From Planctomycetota bacterium (GTDB lineage: Bacteria > Planctomycetota > UBA1135 > GCA-002748355): a stretch of 64,000 bases of DNA. This document shows positions 9,518-17,228 of the stretch, one piece after another; positions within the stretch are counted from its first letter, which is position 1; the number at the start of each line of letters is the position of its first letter. Location: NCBI GenBank assembly GCA_020638795.1, contig JACKHW010000006.1, forward strand, positions 310,001 through 374,000, given 5' to 3'. The translations under genes were made by a program, and so were the position numbers. The notes beneath the pieces are model-generated. The model had not been told where the DNA came from. It did no database searches and worked only from the letters and a program-made list of their open reading frames with translations.

Positions 9518-10405
9518 ATGACAGTCGCGCATCAGCTCGCTTTCACGGCGAGCGCCGATCGACCGGGGGAGGTCACCATCGCACGCGAGAATGAACTCGA
9601 TACGTATCTGCGGGAGATCAACGAAGTCCCGCTGCTGACGGCAGAAGAGGAGATCGATCTCGCGCGTCGCATTCAGGATGGCGATCTGGAGGCGCGCGAG
9701 CACATGATTCGGGCCAATCTCCGGCTCGTCGTGTCGATCGCGAAAAACTACGTGCACCGTGGCCTCGTCTTCCTCGACCTGATCGAAGAAGGGAACATCG
9801 GCCTCATGAAGGCCGTCGAGCGCTTCGATCCCGACGCCGGTTGCCGCTTCTCGACCTACGCGACGTGGTGGATCAAGCAGGCGATCCGCCGATCGCTCAT
9901 CAGCAGCGTCAAAACGGTTCGCGTTCCGAGCTACATGAGCGAGATCATCTCGCGCTGGAAGACACTCGCGCTCGAGTTGAGCTACACCCTCGGTCGCCAG
10001 CCGACATCGTCGGAGATCGCGGAGGAACTCGGACTCGCCGAAGACAACCGAGCGGTCGTGCGGCAGACGGTGCAAACGTCGGGTGCACCACATGGCATCC
10101 TCAGCCTCGACGTCTTGCCTGCCGCCGAGGACACACTCGAAGATCCCCAGGCGCGAGAGCCCCACGAGGAGCTGCTCGCCGCCGGTGAACTCGAGAAACT
10201 GAACGAACTCCTCGCCGCTATGGACGAGGTCGAGGCGGAGGTCCTACGCTTGCGGTACGGCCTCGGTGAAGACGGCGATGGAATGACGCTGAAGAACATT
10301 GGCCGGATGATGGGTCTCACCCGTGAAAAGGTCCGCCAAATCGAGAAGCGATCGCTCGCCAAGCTCCAGACCTGGTTCCTCCAGTCCTACGGAGAAACCG
10401 GATAA
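9518..10405 (+). CDS. RNA polymerase sigma-70 family factor, RpoD/RpoS-like
   Basis: 295 residues, short for a housekeeping RpoD because region 1.1 is absent. Region 1.2 is near residues 27-57 (ELDTYLREI). Region 2, about 60-130, contains RLVVSIAKNY and the aromatic-rich RFSTYATWWIKQAIRR that melts and recognises the -10 element. Region 3 follows, and region 4 near 230-290 (LRLRYGL, MMGLTREKVRQIE) holds the helix-turn-helix for the -35 element. This pattern fits a primary-like group 2 factor such as RpoS, or a compact principal sigma. The ATG at 9518 begins MTVAHQ. The next gene, hemW, apparently starts within its 3' end. Confidence 0.93.
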   Translation: MTVAHQLAFTASADRPGEVTIARENELDTYLREINEVPLLTAEEEIDLARRIQDGDLEAREHMIRANLRLVVSIAKNYVHRGLVFLDLIEEGNIGLMKAVERFDPDAGCRFSTYATWWIKQAIRRSLISSVKTVRVPSYMSEIISRWKTLALELSYTLGRQPTSSEIAEELGLAEDNRAVVRQTVQTSGAPHGILSLDVLPAAEDTLEDPQAREPHEELLAAGELEKLNELLAAMDEVEAEVLRLRYGLGEDGDGMTLKNIGRMMGLTREKVRQIEKRSLAKLQTWFLQSYGETG

Positions 10406-11537
10406 TACGAGCCTCTACGTCCACGTGCCGTTTTGCGTGGTCAAGTGCGGCTACTGTGACTTCAACTCGTTCGCCGGCTCGTCGCAGCACGAACGCGAGC
10501 GCGTCGTCGCTGCGATGCAGCGCGAACTCGAACTTCGGCGCTGTCGTCCACAGACCATCTTCCTCGGCGGAGGAACTCCGACCTATCTGGATCTTGCGCT
10601 ACTCGAGCAGCTCCTCGAGACCATTGCCCGGTGTGACTTGAGCGCTTGCCGAGAGTGGACGTGCGAAGCGAACCCGGAAAGCTGCGACACACAAACCCTG
10701 CAACTCCTTGTTGATCATGGGGTTACGCGGTTCAGCATTGGCATTCAGAGCTGGGATCCAGCGCGGCTCGAGTTCTTGGATCGACCGCACGATCGCGACG
10801 CAGCCGAGCGGGCCTACGAATGCGCCAGAGCCACCGGCGCCGCGGTGAGTCTCGACTTCATCTTCGGGGTGCCTGGCCAGACCCTCGCGGCATGGCAGCA
10901 AGAACTCGAGCACGCGATCGAACTCTCCCCCGACCACCTCTCGTGCTACCAGCTCACGTTCGAGGCCGGAACGAAGCTCGATGCGCTCCGCGCCCGCGGC
11001 ATCGTCGAGGCAGCTTCCGACGAGCACTTGCGCGATCTCCTTCTCTGGACACGAAGCCGACTCACGGAAGCTGGATACCTGCCGTACGAAGTCAGCAACT
11101 ACGCTCGCCCCGGGCAGGAGTGTCAGCACAACCTCGGCTACTGGCGTGGCAATGACTACGTCGGAATCGGCCCGGGTGCAGCCTCCCACGATCGTGGTCG
11201 ACGCAGCACGAACCTGCGCCCGCTACGCGCCTACTGCGAAGCGATCTCAACGAGCGGCTGCGCGAGTTTCGATGCCGAGCTGCTGACTCCCGAGCAACGA
11301 ACGCGCGAGATGGTCTGGCTCGGGCTCCGGACGCGCGAGGGGCCGAGCTTCGATCGCATCCATGAGCGTACGGGGGTCGACGTCGAGACGCTTCTCGCGA
11401 CGGAACTCGCCGACGCGACGCAGCGAGATGACATCACCCGGACCGAGACTGGGATTCGCGTGCCCGAAAGCCGAATCCCGTGGCTGGACGCGATCGCCGC
11501 GAATTTCCTCGCTGCAGCAGCCAGCACCAGCGTGTGA
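10323..11537 (+). CDS. hemW: HemW-type radical SAM heme chaperone
   Basis: 404 residues. It has the radical SAM cluster motif CVVKCGYC (Cys38, Cys42, Cys45), then GGGTPTYLD and GIQSWD, and the HemW-like block GYWRGNDYVGIGPGAASH. HemW proteins were long annotated as oxygen-independent coproporphyrinogen oxidases. HemW lacks the additional Cys of HemN after CxYC, and here CGYCDF follows that rule. The domain begins around residue 30, but the only in-frame start before it is the GTG at 10323, inside the sigma gene. The two genes therefore overlap by 83 bp, or a non-standard start is used. The first 29 residues (Ser/Arg/Pro-rich) look unconserved. Confidence 0.88.
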   Translation: MKRSAKSRSDRSPSSRPGSSSPTEKPDNTSLYVHVPFCVVKCGYCDFNSFAGSSQHERERVVAAMQRELELRRCRPQTIFLGGGTPTYLDLALLEQLLETIARCDLSACREWTCEANPESCDTQTLQLLVDHGVTRFSIGIQSWDPARLEFLDRPHDRDAAERAYECARATGAAVSLDFIFGVPGQTLAAWQQELEHAIELSPDHLSCYQLTFEAGTKLDALRARGIVEAASDEHLRDLLLWTRSRLTEAGYLPYEVSNYARPGQECQHNLGYWRGNDYVGIGPGAASHDRGRRSTNLRPLRAYCEAISTSGCASFDAELLTPEQRTREMVWLGLRTREGPSFDRIHERTGVDVETLLATELADATQRDDITRTETGIRVPESRIPWLDAIAANFLAAAASTSV

Positions 11538-11546
11538 GCTCGCGCT

Positions 11547-11562
11547 GGTTCCACGTGGAACG
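11547..11562. promoter_or_regulatory. parS-like ParB binding site 1
   Basis: GGTTCCACGTGGAACG, with a perfect 14-bp palindrome at 11548-11561. It matches the chromosomal parS consensus (TGTTNCACGTGAAACA) at the CACGTG core and the flanking GTTC arm. It sits 10 bp after the hemW stop, in the spacer between convergent genes and about 1.9 kb from parA. An identical 14-mer occurs at 12678-12691. Confidence 0.8.
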
Positions 11563-11656
11563 AGTGCCCCCGTCAGAAGTCGCCCAGATTCGCACGAGTC
11601 GTTTGCGGCCCTCTGCACGTCTGGTTTTCGTTGCGCGTCGGCCGCCGCGTGCGTAC

Positions 11657-11672
11657 CCGGCTTTATTGCCGG
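11657..11672. terminator. Small hairpin between convergent genes
   Basis: CCGGC-TTTATT-GCCGG forms a 5-bp GC stem in the spacer between hemW and the convergent phosphoesterase gene. No T-tract follows, so termination is only a guess. Confidence 0.3.
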
Positions 11673-11696
11673 ACTCCGAGCTTGCGTGCCGCGTGG

Positions 11697-12449
11697 TCAC
11701 AGTCCGTAGGACAGACGCTCGGCTAGGACGTGTGGCAGGCCTTTCTGGCGGATGCGCTCCTGTACGACCCGAATGTCATAGGCCACTCGAATCAACTGAA
11801 GGGTGCAGTCCTCTGTGTCATAGATGACATAGGCGGCGCGCGGGTCCTCGTCTCGTGGCTGTCCGACACTACCAACGTTGACCAGAAGCTTCTCCGAGCT
11901 GTCGACCGGAATCTGGTAAACACCCTCGCGCTTGAAGATCGAGAGCAGATCGCAGCGGCCGTCGTCGTACATGACGAAGAGACAAGGCTGATGACTGTGA
12001 CCTACAAAACACAGTTTGCTTGTCTGCATCTCGAGGCTGCGCGCGGCGGACGCGAGGGACCGCACATAGTCGAAGGACTCCGGCTTGTAGAGCGAGCCGT
12101 GCGCGATGACCCCGTCGATCTCGGGGAGATCGAGCTGCAGGGGTAGCTCCGAAAGGAAGTCTCGGTGCGCCTTCTTGAGTTCGAACATCGTCCACTCGAG
12201 CGCCATCTTCGCAAACGGGTTGAACACGTCGAGTGGCAGACGGCGCACGACCGCTGCATCGTGGTTTCCGAGGCAGATCTTGCAGTCGAGTTCCCGCAGG
12301 CGGTCGATGCAGTAGGCAGGATCGGGGCCATACCCGACCACATCACCCACTTGGGCGTAGGCCTGCACCCCTGAGGCTTGGGCGTGGGTCAGGACTGCCT
12401 CGAGCGCCTCTTTGTTGGCGTGGACGTCACCAAGAATCGCGTATCGCAT
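11697..12449 (-). CDS. Calcineurin-like metallophosphoesterase
   Basis: 250 residues from the ATG at 12449 (MRYAILGDVHANKEAL). Extending the frame upstream would read through the neighbouring gene in a non-protein-like frame. The motif series is complete: GDVHAN near residue 8, GDVVGYG near 37, GNHDA near 64 and GHSHQP near 147. These ligands form the dinuclear metal site of YfcE/ApaH-type phosphoesterases. The likely substrate is a small phosphodiester or dinucleotide, but it cannot be specified. The start overlaps the 3' end of the upstream membrane-protein gene by 23 bp, which suggests translational coupling. Confidence 0.92.
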   Translation of the reverse strand: MRYAILGDVHANKEALEAVLTHAQASGVQAYAQVGDVVGYGPDPAYCIDRLRELDCKICLGNHDAAVVRRLPLDVFNPFAKMALEWTMFELKKAHRDFLSELPLQLDLPEIDGVIAHGSLYKPESFDYVRSLASAARSLEMQTSKLCFVGHSHQPCLFVMYDDGRCDLLSIFKREGVYQIPVDSSEKLLVNVGSVGQPRDEDPRAAYVIYDTEDCTLQLIRVAYDIRVVQERIRQKGLPHVLAERLSYGL

Positions 12450-13086
12450 CCGATCGAACCTCGGAACTGATCGCCAAACCCACTCCGATAGCAAGCCAGG
12501 CGAAGACCAAGTCCCGGCAATCTCCTGGCTCACAGCGCTGGCGTTGAAGGGCCGGCAGCAGGAGCACGACGAAGGCCAGGACGACCACAACTCTCTTCGA
12601 CCGAATCCACCGTCGAAGACCACTGATTGCAAGCAGGCCTGCGATGGCCAGGCCAAGATCGACCCACAGGTCGTGAGGTTCCACGTGGAACTGGAGGATC
12701 CACGCAACCACGACGTGAAGTACGATCGCTGCCATGAGCAGGAGGCCCGCCGAAACACCGAGCCGCACGAGGCCCCAGGATCGGACCGAACGCTCGAGGC
12801 TCGATCGACTGAGCGGGTGGGCCGCACTCACCGGAGACCGAACCCACAAATCCCGAAGCAGCCAAACCCAGAGGATCCAGAGCGGCCAGGTTCCGGGTAG
12901 GGCTCGATCGTGGCTCGTCGAGATCCCGGTGAAGGTCGGCCACGGGATCACGAGCCCCCACCAAACGAGGAGCACTCCGTAGGACGACACCAGTACCCAG
13001 AACGCGCGCTGCCGGGTCGTATCGCGAACCGTCGCGATCAACACCGCGGCAAGGGCTCGAAAGGTCTGTGCCGAGAGGAAACTCAC
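12427..13086 (-). CDS. Integral membrane protein of unknown function
   Basis: 219 residues with about six hydrophobic segments: around 28-50 (FWVLVSSYGVLLVWWGLVIP), 68-85, 106-130, 140-160, 167-182 and 190-207. The central loop is Arg/Ser-rich. It was not recognised as any transporter or enzyme family; the topology resembles an ABC permease subunit, but no signature supports that. The gene body contains the second parS-like palindrome (12678-12691), read as part of QFHVEP. The 3' end overlaps the phosphoesterase gene. It is divergent from parA. Confidence 0.78.
   Translation of the reverse strand: MSFLSAQTFRALAAVLIATVRDTTRQRAFWVLVSSYGVLLVWWGLVIPWPTFTGISTSHDRALPGTWPLWILWVWLLRDLWVRSPVSAAHPLSRSSLERSVRSWGLVRLGVSAGLLLMAAIVLHVVVAWILQFHVEPHDLWVDLGLAIAGLLAISGLRRWIRSKRVVVVLAFVVLLLPALQRQRCEPGDCRDLVFAWLAIGVGLAISSEVRSDAIRDSW
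12677..12692. promoter_or_regulatory. parS-like ParB binding site 2 (inside a coding sequence)
   Basis: The perfect palindrome GTTCCACGTGGAAC at 12678-12691 is identical to the site at 11548. It lies within the membrane-protein gene, about 1.4 kb upstream of parB. Intragenic parS sites are known in other chromosomes. Two identical 14-bp palindromes within 1.2 kb, next to parAB, are unlikely by chance. Confidence 0.8.
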
Positions 13087-13417
13087 AAGGTACGTAAGGT
13101 CGTCGAAGGATACGAAAAACGCAAAGATTCGGTCTCACCAGTGTCTCGAGTCGCAGACTCGCGCCTTTGAAACCGAGTCGATTGTGCCCGTGCAAGTCGC
13201 GCGGATGCCGCCGGCAGATCAGCCGATCTGTCGAAGAAGCGCAACGCCGCCAGTGGCGCAGCCGGCCGGTGTTCCAGGCTGCGAATTCGCGTCTCTGGAC
13301 ACTAGCAGCGCATTGAAAAAGTCCGGCACGCGCCGAGTGCGAACATGCCGATAGCGAAGACTCGCACAGGGGACAGGACTCGATAGAATCGAGCGCGACC
13401 CGGGTGGGGACCAGAGC
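13087..13417. other. Divergent intergenic region upstream of parA
   Basis: It lies between the minus-strand membrane protein and parA. Most of it is the diverged inverted-repeat element at 13138-13305. Immediately before parA, an inverted repeat CTCGAT-AGA-ATCGAG at 13379-13393 is a plausible operator or promoter element for parAB. ParA proteins with N-terminal DNA-binding domains autoregulate, but this short ParA lacks such a domain. No confident -35/-10 pair was found. Confidence 0.4.
13138..13305. repeat. Diverged second copy of the MITE-like element
   Basis: 168 bp long against 165 bp for the element at 3388-3552. It shares the internal block GCAACGCCGCCAG[C/T]GGCG (17 of 18 identical), then CGAATT and a terminal CACTAG at exactly the same spacing: 61 bp from the first G of the block to the C of CTAG in both copies. 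About 40 of 65 positions match over this right half. The left end CCAGTGTCTC corresponds to the other copy's CGAGTGTGGTGTCTC. The ends are still partially inverted (AGTGTC against GACACT). It looks like an old, decayed copy. Confidence 0.5.
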
Positions 13418-14110
13418 ATGCCAGTCGGCCAAGCGAGAACAAGCGTGATCGCCTGCGCGAACCAGAAGGGCGGTGTCGGGAAGACAACGACTGCCGTTCA
13501 TCTGGCGGTCGCGCTTCGGCGTGCCGGTCGCCGCGTTCGCCTGATCGATCTCGACCCACAACGGAATGCGGTTCTCAGCCTCTGCGAGGAGGAGCAGGAC
13601 GCCGCGCCGGAAGGCGCCGGATGGTGGGTCTGGTCCGCCTGCCGCGAAGTCGAACTCTGGTCGCCGGCGAAGCGCGATGCCGAGCTTCCTGCGAGCCCGG
13701 ACTTCGACTACGTGATCCTGGATTGCCCGCCGAATCTCGACGGCGGCACCCAGCGAGCCCTCGAGGCGTCGGATCACGTCCTCGTCCCACTGCAGTGCGA
13801 GTTCTTGGCGATGGAAGGACTCACCCAGATTCTCGGTCGCGTCCAAAACACCAAGCCGAAAGGGGACGTCCTTCGTCACGTTCATGTCCTGCCCGTGATG
13901 CTCGAGCCCGCATCGACCCTGCATCAGGACATTCTCGAGGATGTCTGGAAGCACTTGTCGGACCGGATCTGCGATACTTGGATTCCCCGGGATCCCGGGT
14001 TCTCTGAGGCGTCGAGCTTCGGTCGGTCCCTGTTTTCACAGAACATAAAGTCAATTGGAGCAAGGGCTTACGCCAAACTTGCAAGGGAAGTCGAAGATGG
14101 CTGGACGTAG
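13418..14110 (+). CDS. parA: Chromosome-partitioning ATPase ParA (Soj family)
   Basis: 230 residues, the size of small chromosomal ParA. It has the deviant Walker A motif NQKGGVGKTT near residues 16-25 with the signature Lys, Walker A' LIDLDPQRN near 48-56, and a Walker B-like VILDCPPN near 98-105. It binds DNA nonspecifically as an ATP dimer and is released by ParB, driving origin segregation. It has no N-terminal helix-turn-helix, so direct repression of its own promoter is unlikely. The last 14 bp overlap parB. Two parS-like sites lie 0.7-1.9 kb upstream and the candidate replication origin about 4.9 kb downstream. Confidence 0.95.
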   Translation: MPVGQARTSVIACANQKGGVGKTTTAVHLAVALRRAGRRVRLIDLDPQRNAVLSLCEEEQDAAPEGAGWWVWSACREVELWSPAKRDAELPASPDFDYVILDCPPNLDGGTQRALEASDHVLVPLQCEFLAMEGLTQILGRVQNTKPKGDVLRHVHVLPVMLEPASTLHQDILEDVWKHLSDRICDTWIPRDPGFSEASSFGRSLFSQNIKSIGARAYAKLAREVEDGWT

Positions 14111-15092
14111 GCTCGGGCGGGGCTTGCAGTTCCTCCTTTCGGATCGTTCAGACGGCGAGCGCCTGCCGGACACCGAAGAAGCAACACGAGTAGGTGACGG
14201 CGATCCAAGCGACAGGGCGCCGGAGGCAGTGGCCGCGGACACGGCCGGAACCTCGACGCCCGCGCGGGAAGACGGACCGACGTCGAGTCTCGAACTCGAC
14301 GTCGACCGACTGGTCGCCAACCCACATCAACCGCGCACGACGTTCGATGAGGCCGAGCTCGAGGCGCTGGCGACATCGATCCGAACGTCCGGCGTGCTCC
14401 AGCCGATCCTCGTGCGTCCGCGAGGCGATCACTTCGAGATCGTCGCGGGCGAGCGCCGCTTTCGCGCGGCCAAGCGCGCCGGCCTGACCCGCATTCCCGT
14501 CCTCGTGCGTGCGGTCGATGACGTCGAACTCCGCCTCTTCGCGCTCGTCGAAAATCTCCAGCGAAGTGATCTCGACCCGATTGAGAAGGCACGCTCGTTT
14601 CGCGACATCAAGACCGCAACCGGTTGGACTCACAATCGGATCGCCGACGCGGTCGGAATGGATCGAAGTCACGTCACCAACTTCCTGCGCCTGCTCGAAC
14701 TCGAGGTGCCGATTCAAAAGGCGCTCCGCGAAGGTCGACTGACGATGGGTCACGCACGTGCACTTCTCGCGATCCCCGCCGACCGGCGCCTCGAACTCTT
14801 GGGCCGCATCGAACGCGAGCAGCTGTCGGTTCGGGACGTCGAACGCCTCGGTCGTGATCCAGCCGAAGACGAGCCAGCCACGGCTGCCGAGCCGCAGCGC
14901 AAGACCGCGAAACGCGCACAGCCGGCATGGGCGAAAGAGATGGAGCAACACCTCATCGAAGCCCTCGGCTGTCGGGTCGCCGTCGAGGCTCGTGGCAAGC
15001 GCGGGCGTATCGTGCTCGATGTCGGCACGCGCAGCGAGTTCGACCGCGTCTACGAACTGCTACTCAGCACGCTGCCTGGCTCGTCGGACTGA
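14097..15092 (+). CDS. parB: Chromosome-partitioning protein ParB (Spo0J family)
   Basis: 331 residues from the ATG at 14097 (MAGRRLGRGLQFLLSD). This short N-terminal LGRGL segment is the ParA-interaction peptide of ParB. The ParB/Srx domain at about 65-160 contains NPHQPR, LQPILVRP, the CTP-binding GERRFRAA and ENLQRSDL. The helix-turn-helix follows (WTHNRIADAVGMDRSHVTNFLRLL), which recognises parS. The C-terminal dimerisation region is at about 280-331. ParB is a CTPase clamp that loads at parS and spreads. It forms an operon with parA (14-bp overlap). The gene is convergent with the cyclophilin gene downstream. Confidence 0.95.
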   Translation: MAGRRLGRGLQFLLSDRSDGERLPDTEEATRVGDGDPSDRAPEAVAADTAGTSTPAREDGPTSSLELDVDRLVANPHQPRTTFDEAELEALATSIRTSGVLQPILVRPRGDHFEIVAGERRFRAAKRAGLTRIPVLVRAVDDVELRLFALVENLQRSDLDPIEKARSFRDIKTATGWTHNRIADAVGMDRSHVTNFLRLLELEVPIQKALREGRLTMGHARALLAIPADRRLELLGRIEREQLSVRDVERLGRDPAEDEPATAAEPQRKTAKRAQPAWAKEMEQHLIEALGCRVAVEARGKRGRIVLDVGTRSEFDRVYELLLSTLPGSSD

Positions 15093-15103
15093 CGCGGCAC
15101 GAC

Positions 15104-15126
15104 GTGTCGACGCGATTGTTCGACAC
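15104..15126. terminator. Inverted repeat between convergent parB and cyclophilin genes
   Basis: GTGTCGA (15104-15110) and TCGACAC (15120-15126) form a perfect 7-bp stem with a 9-nt loop, directly between the two stop codons. It could act as a bidirectional terminator, but no T-run follows on either strand. Confidence 0.4.
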
Positions 15127-16373
15127 TACTTCTCTACGGTCGCCTTTTCGACGGTGATCGCCGTAGCGGGAATCCCGCTGCCGTTCGAGTTCTCCTCGGT
15201 CGAACTGAGCGCGGACGCCGTGATGCGATCGATGACGTCCTGACCTTCGACGACCCGACCGAACACCACGGACTTGTCGTCACGCTTCGTCGCGTCCGTA
15301 GCCGTGAAGTACACGATCTGCGTATCGCTACCCTTCTTCGCAGCGTTCCATTCCGCTCCGAGCATGTAGGGGAAGTGGCTGACGCCACTGCGCTCCCCTT
15401 CGATCACGTTCTCGGACTTGAACTGACCCCATTTGCTCCGATCGTCCTGCTTCGTCTCGGGATCACCGAGGTAGGCGAACTTGCCTTCGAACATGAACTT
15501 CGCGTAGGGACCAGAGCCCATACGCGTGATGCGATGGAACGAGAGTCCGTCGTAGACGCCCTCTTCGATGTTCTTGACGAACTGTTCGACGTGCTTCGGT
15601 GCCTTGTCGGGATAGAAGCGCAGCACGATCGTGCCGAACGTCGTCTCCAAGCGGACGATCGGCTTTTCCGCTGGCTCGGGCGCGGTGTAGAGCGCGGCAT
15701 GCGACTTCCGGAACTCGGCCTCACGCTCCGCCATGCGGATCAACTGGTCCGACAGCTTGCCGGCCTCCGGCAACGGAGGGTTCTTGCGGAGCTCCTTCGC
15801 CTCTTTGGTGTCCGACTCGGGATCGTTCGGATCGACTTCGGGCACCTCGATGTACTTGGGCGGTGCAGGCATGGAGACGACACCCGCGAAGTCCGGATCG
15901 ATCTCGGCGACCTTCGCGATCGCCTTGCGTGTGTTGTCGACGTCGCCCTGCGTCGCATAGTGCCGCGCGAGGAACCAATACGCGAACGCCCGCGCCTCGG
16001 AATCCTTCAGACGCGCAGCCGCTGCTTCGATCTCGTCCGGGCTCTTCTTCTCGATCGCTTCTTGCAGCTCCTTCTCCGGACCGTTGCCACCGAAGAAGAA
16101 CATCCCGTGGTCGTAGTCGTACGTGGACTTGAGCCCCGTAACCGTCGTGACGGTCGACCAAGTCTCGTTGCGCTCTTGCCGCTTCTGGTATTCCCACCAA
16201 CGACTCGCGCCGTAGACCCCTACGCCCAGCAATGCCGCGGCGATGACCTTCCCCTTGTGCTTCTCCCAGAAGACTTCGACGGGGTTGGGAGCCGTGATCT
16301 GACCTGGAAGCGCGCCGCTCGGCATTGCGCCTTCGGGTGCCTCGGGATTCGGGGTTGTGGTCTCTCTGGCCAT
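15126..16373 (-). CDS. Membrane-anchored divergent cyclophilin-type peptidyl-prolyl isomerase
   Basis: 415 residues. A Pro-rich cytoplasmic head (1-40) is followed by one transmembrane helix, about 44-60 (VIAAALLGVGVYGASRWW). A helical region about 65-240, with TPR-like AAARLKDSEARAFAYWFLARHY, recalls YfgM-type chaperone ancillary proteins. The cyclophilin domain at about 250-410 has FGTIVLRFYPDKAPKHVEQFV and LSFHRI but lacks the usual VQGGD segment; a long insertion replaces it. Activity may therefore be reduced or the domain may act as a chaperone. It should face the periplasm or the extracytoplasmic space. It is the second cyclophilin in the window. Confidence 0.88.
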   Translation of the reverse strand: MARETTTPNPEAPEGAMPSGALPGQITAPNPVEVFWEKHKGKVIAAALLGVGVYGASRWWEYQKRQERNETWSTVTTVTGLKSTYDYDHGMFFFGGNGPEKELQEAIEKKSPDEIEAAAARLKDSEARAFAYWFLARHYATQGDVDNTRKAIAKVAEIDPDFAGVVSMPAPPKYIEVPEVDPNDPESDTKEAKELRKNPPLPEAGKLSDQLIRMAEREAEFRKSHAALYTAPEPAEKPIVRLETTFGTIVLRFYPDKAPKHVEQFVKNIEEGVYDGLSFHRITRMGSGPYAKFMFEGKFAYLGDPETKQDDRSKWGQFKSENVIEGERSGVSHFPYMLGAEWNAAKKGSDTQIVYFTATDATKRDDKSVVFGRVVEGQDVIDRITASALSSTEENSNGSGIPATAITVEKATVEK

Positions 16374-16455
16374 GATTCTCGGACTACGCCGCTGGTCGTT
16401 TTTTCGGGCTGCCTGTCGGCAATCGGGCTGGTCGAGCTGCCGGTCAGCAGCTGGG

Positions 16456-16959
16456 CTATTTCTGGGGAGCGGACTCGAGACTCGCGTCCTGAGCTCCGCC
16501 GGTATTCGTCGGTGCCGCCGCTAGCGACGTGCGCTGCGTCCGCAAGTCGTAAACGAGTCGAGTCTGACCACTCTCAGCATCGAGCTCTGCGCGGAGGAGG
16601 TAGCGCACACCATCGTCGCGATTCTTGATCCAGTGTTGGATCGCTCGTTCGACGACCGGACGCTCCTCGTTGCGCAACTCCCAGCCGTGGTCGGGCAGTC
16701 GTGCGCGCAAGAACTCCCGCATCGCGTCGAGACCGATCGCACCGCCATAGACGAGCATGCCGGTCCGGAAGCGTCCGCGCTCGAAGTACCGGCTCTGATT
16801 CGCGGTCGACTTGAGCCCTAGTTCTCGCGGTACCGGCAGGTCCGATGGTTGTTCGACGCTGGAGTAAAGTGAGCCCGGTTCGATATCGGGGTTGAGTTCG
16901 CGCTCGAGCTGGCAACTCGCGAGAGGCAACAGCGCGACAGTGAGGAGGATGCGCTTCAT
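16456..16959 (-). CDS. Small lipoprotein of unknown function
   Basis: 167 residues from the ATG at 16959 (MKRILLTVALLPLASCQLE). This is a textbook lipoprotein signal with lipobox LASC, which fixes the start; the frame upstream is not protein-like. The mature protein has a DLPVPRELGL segment, a YGGAIGLDAMREFLR stretch and a C-terminal strand-rich half with YLLRAEL and LVYDLRT. A compact alpha/beta fold reminiscent of DUF4810-like or other small surface lipoproteins is possible, but no family was recognised. It lies 82 bp downstream of, and is co-oriented with, the cyclophilin gene region, and is divergent from the exported protein at 17229. Confidence 0.8.
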   Translation of the reverse strand: MKRILLTVALLPLASCQLERELNPDIEPGSLYSSVEQPSDLPVPRELGLKSTANQSRYFERGRFRTGMLVYGGAIGLDAMREFLRARLPDHGWELRNEERPVVERAIQHWIKNRDDGVRYLLRAELDAESGQTRLVYDLRTQRTSLAAAPTNTGGAQDASLESAPQK

Positions 16960-17228
16960 CGTTCGGTCGCTGCGTGGAGGCGTCGCTTCTTGGATTCCGT
17001 CCGACACGAGCGCCCAACACGAGGGGGGCACCGAGGCAGAAGGAGTCGAGGCGGGATGGAATCGGGCCATTGGAAAGCCGAGAGAGCATAGCGAGGGCAA
17101 TCTCGACCCGCGAGCGTCTTTCCACCTCCCGATGGGCATCGATGCGTCGTATTCTCGTCGCCGGAGTTCCTCCCTGATCCTCGGGTGAACGCTCACGACC
17201 AACCGCTTCCCTCATCAAGGTCCCTCGC

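Noticed and set aside
12530..13954. Long minus-strand open frame across parA
   Set aside because: Shadow of parA and the membrane-protein gene; composition is not protein-like and no domain can be seen.
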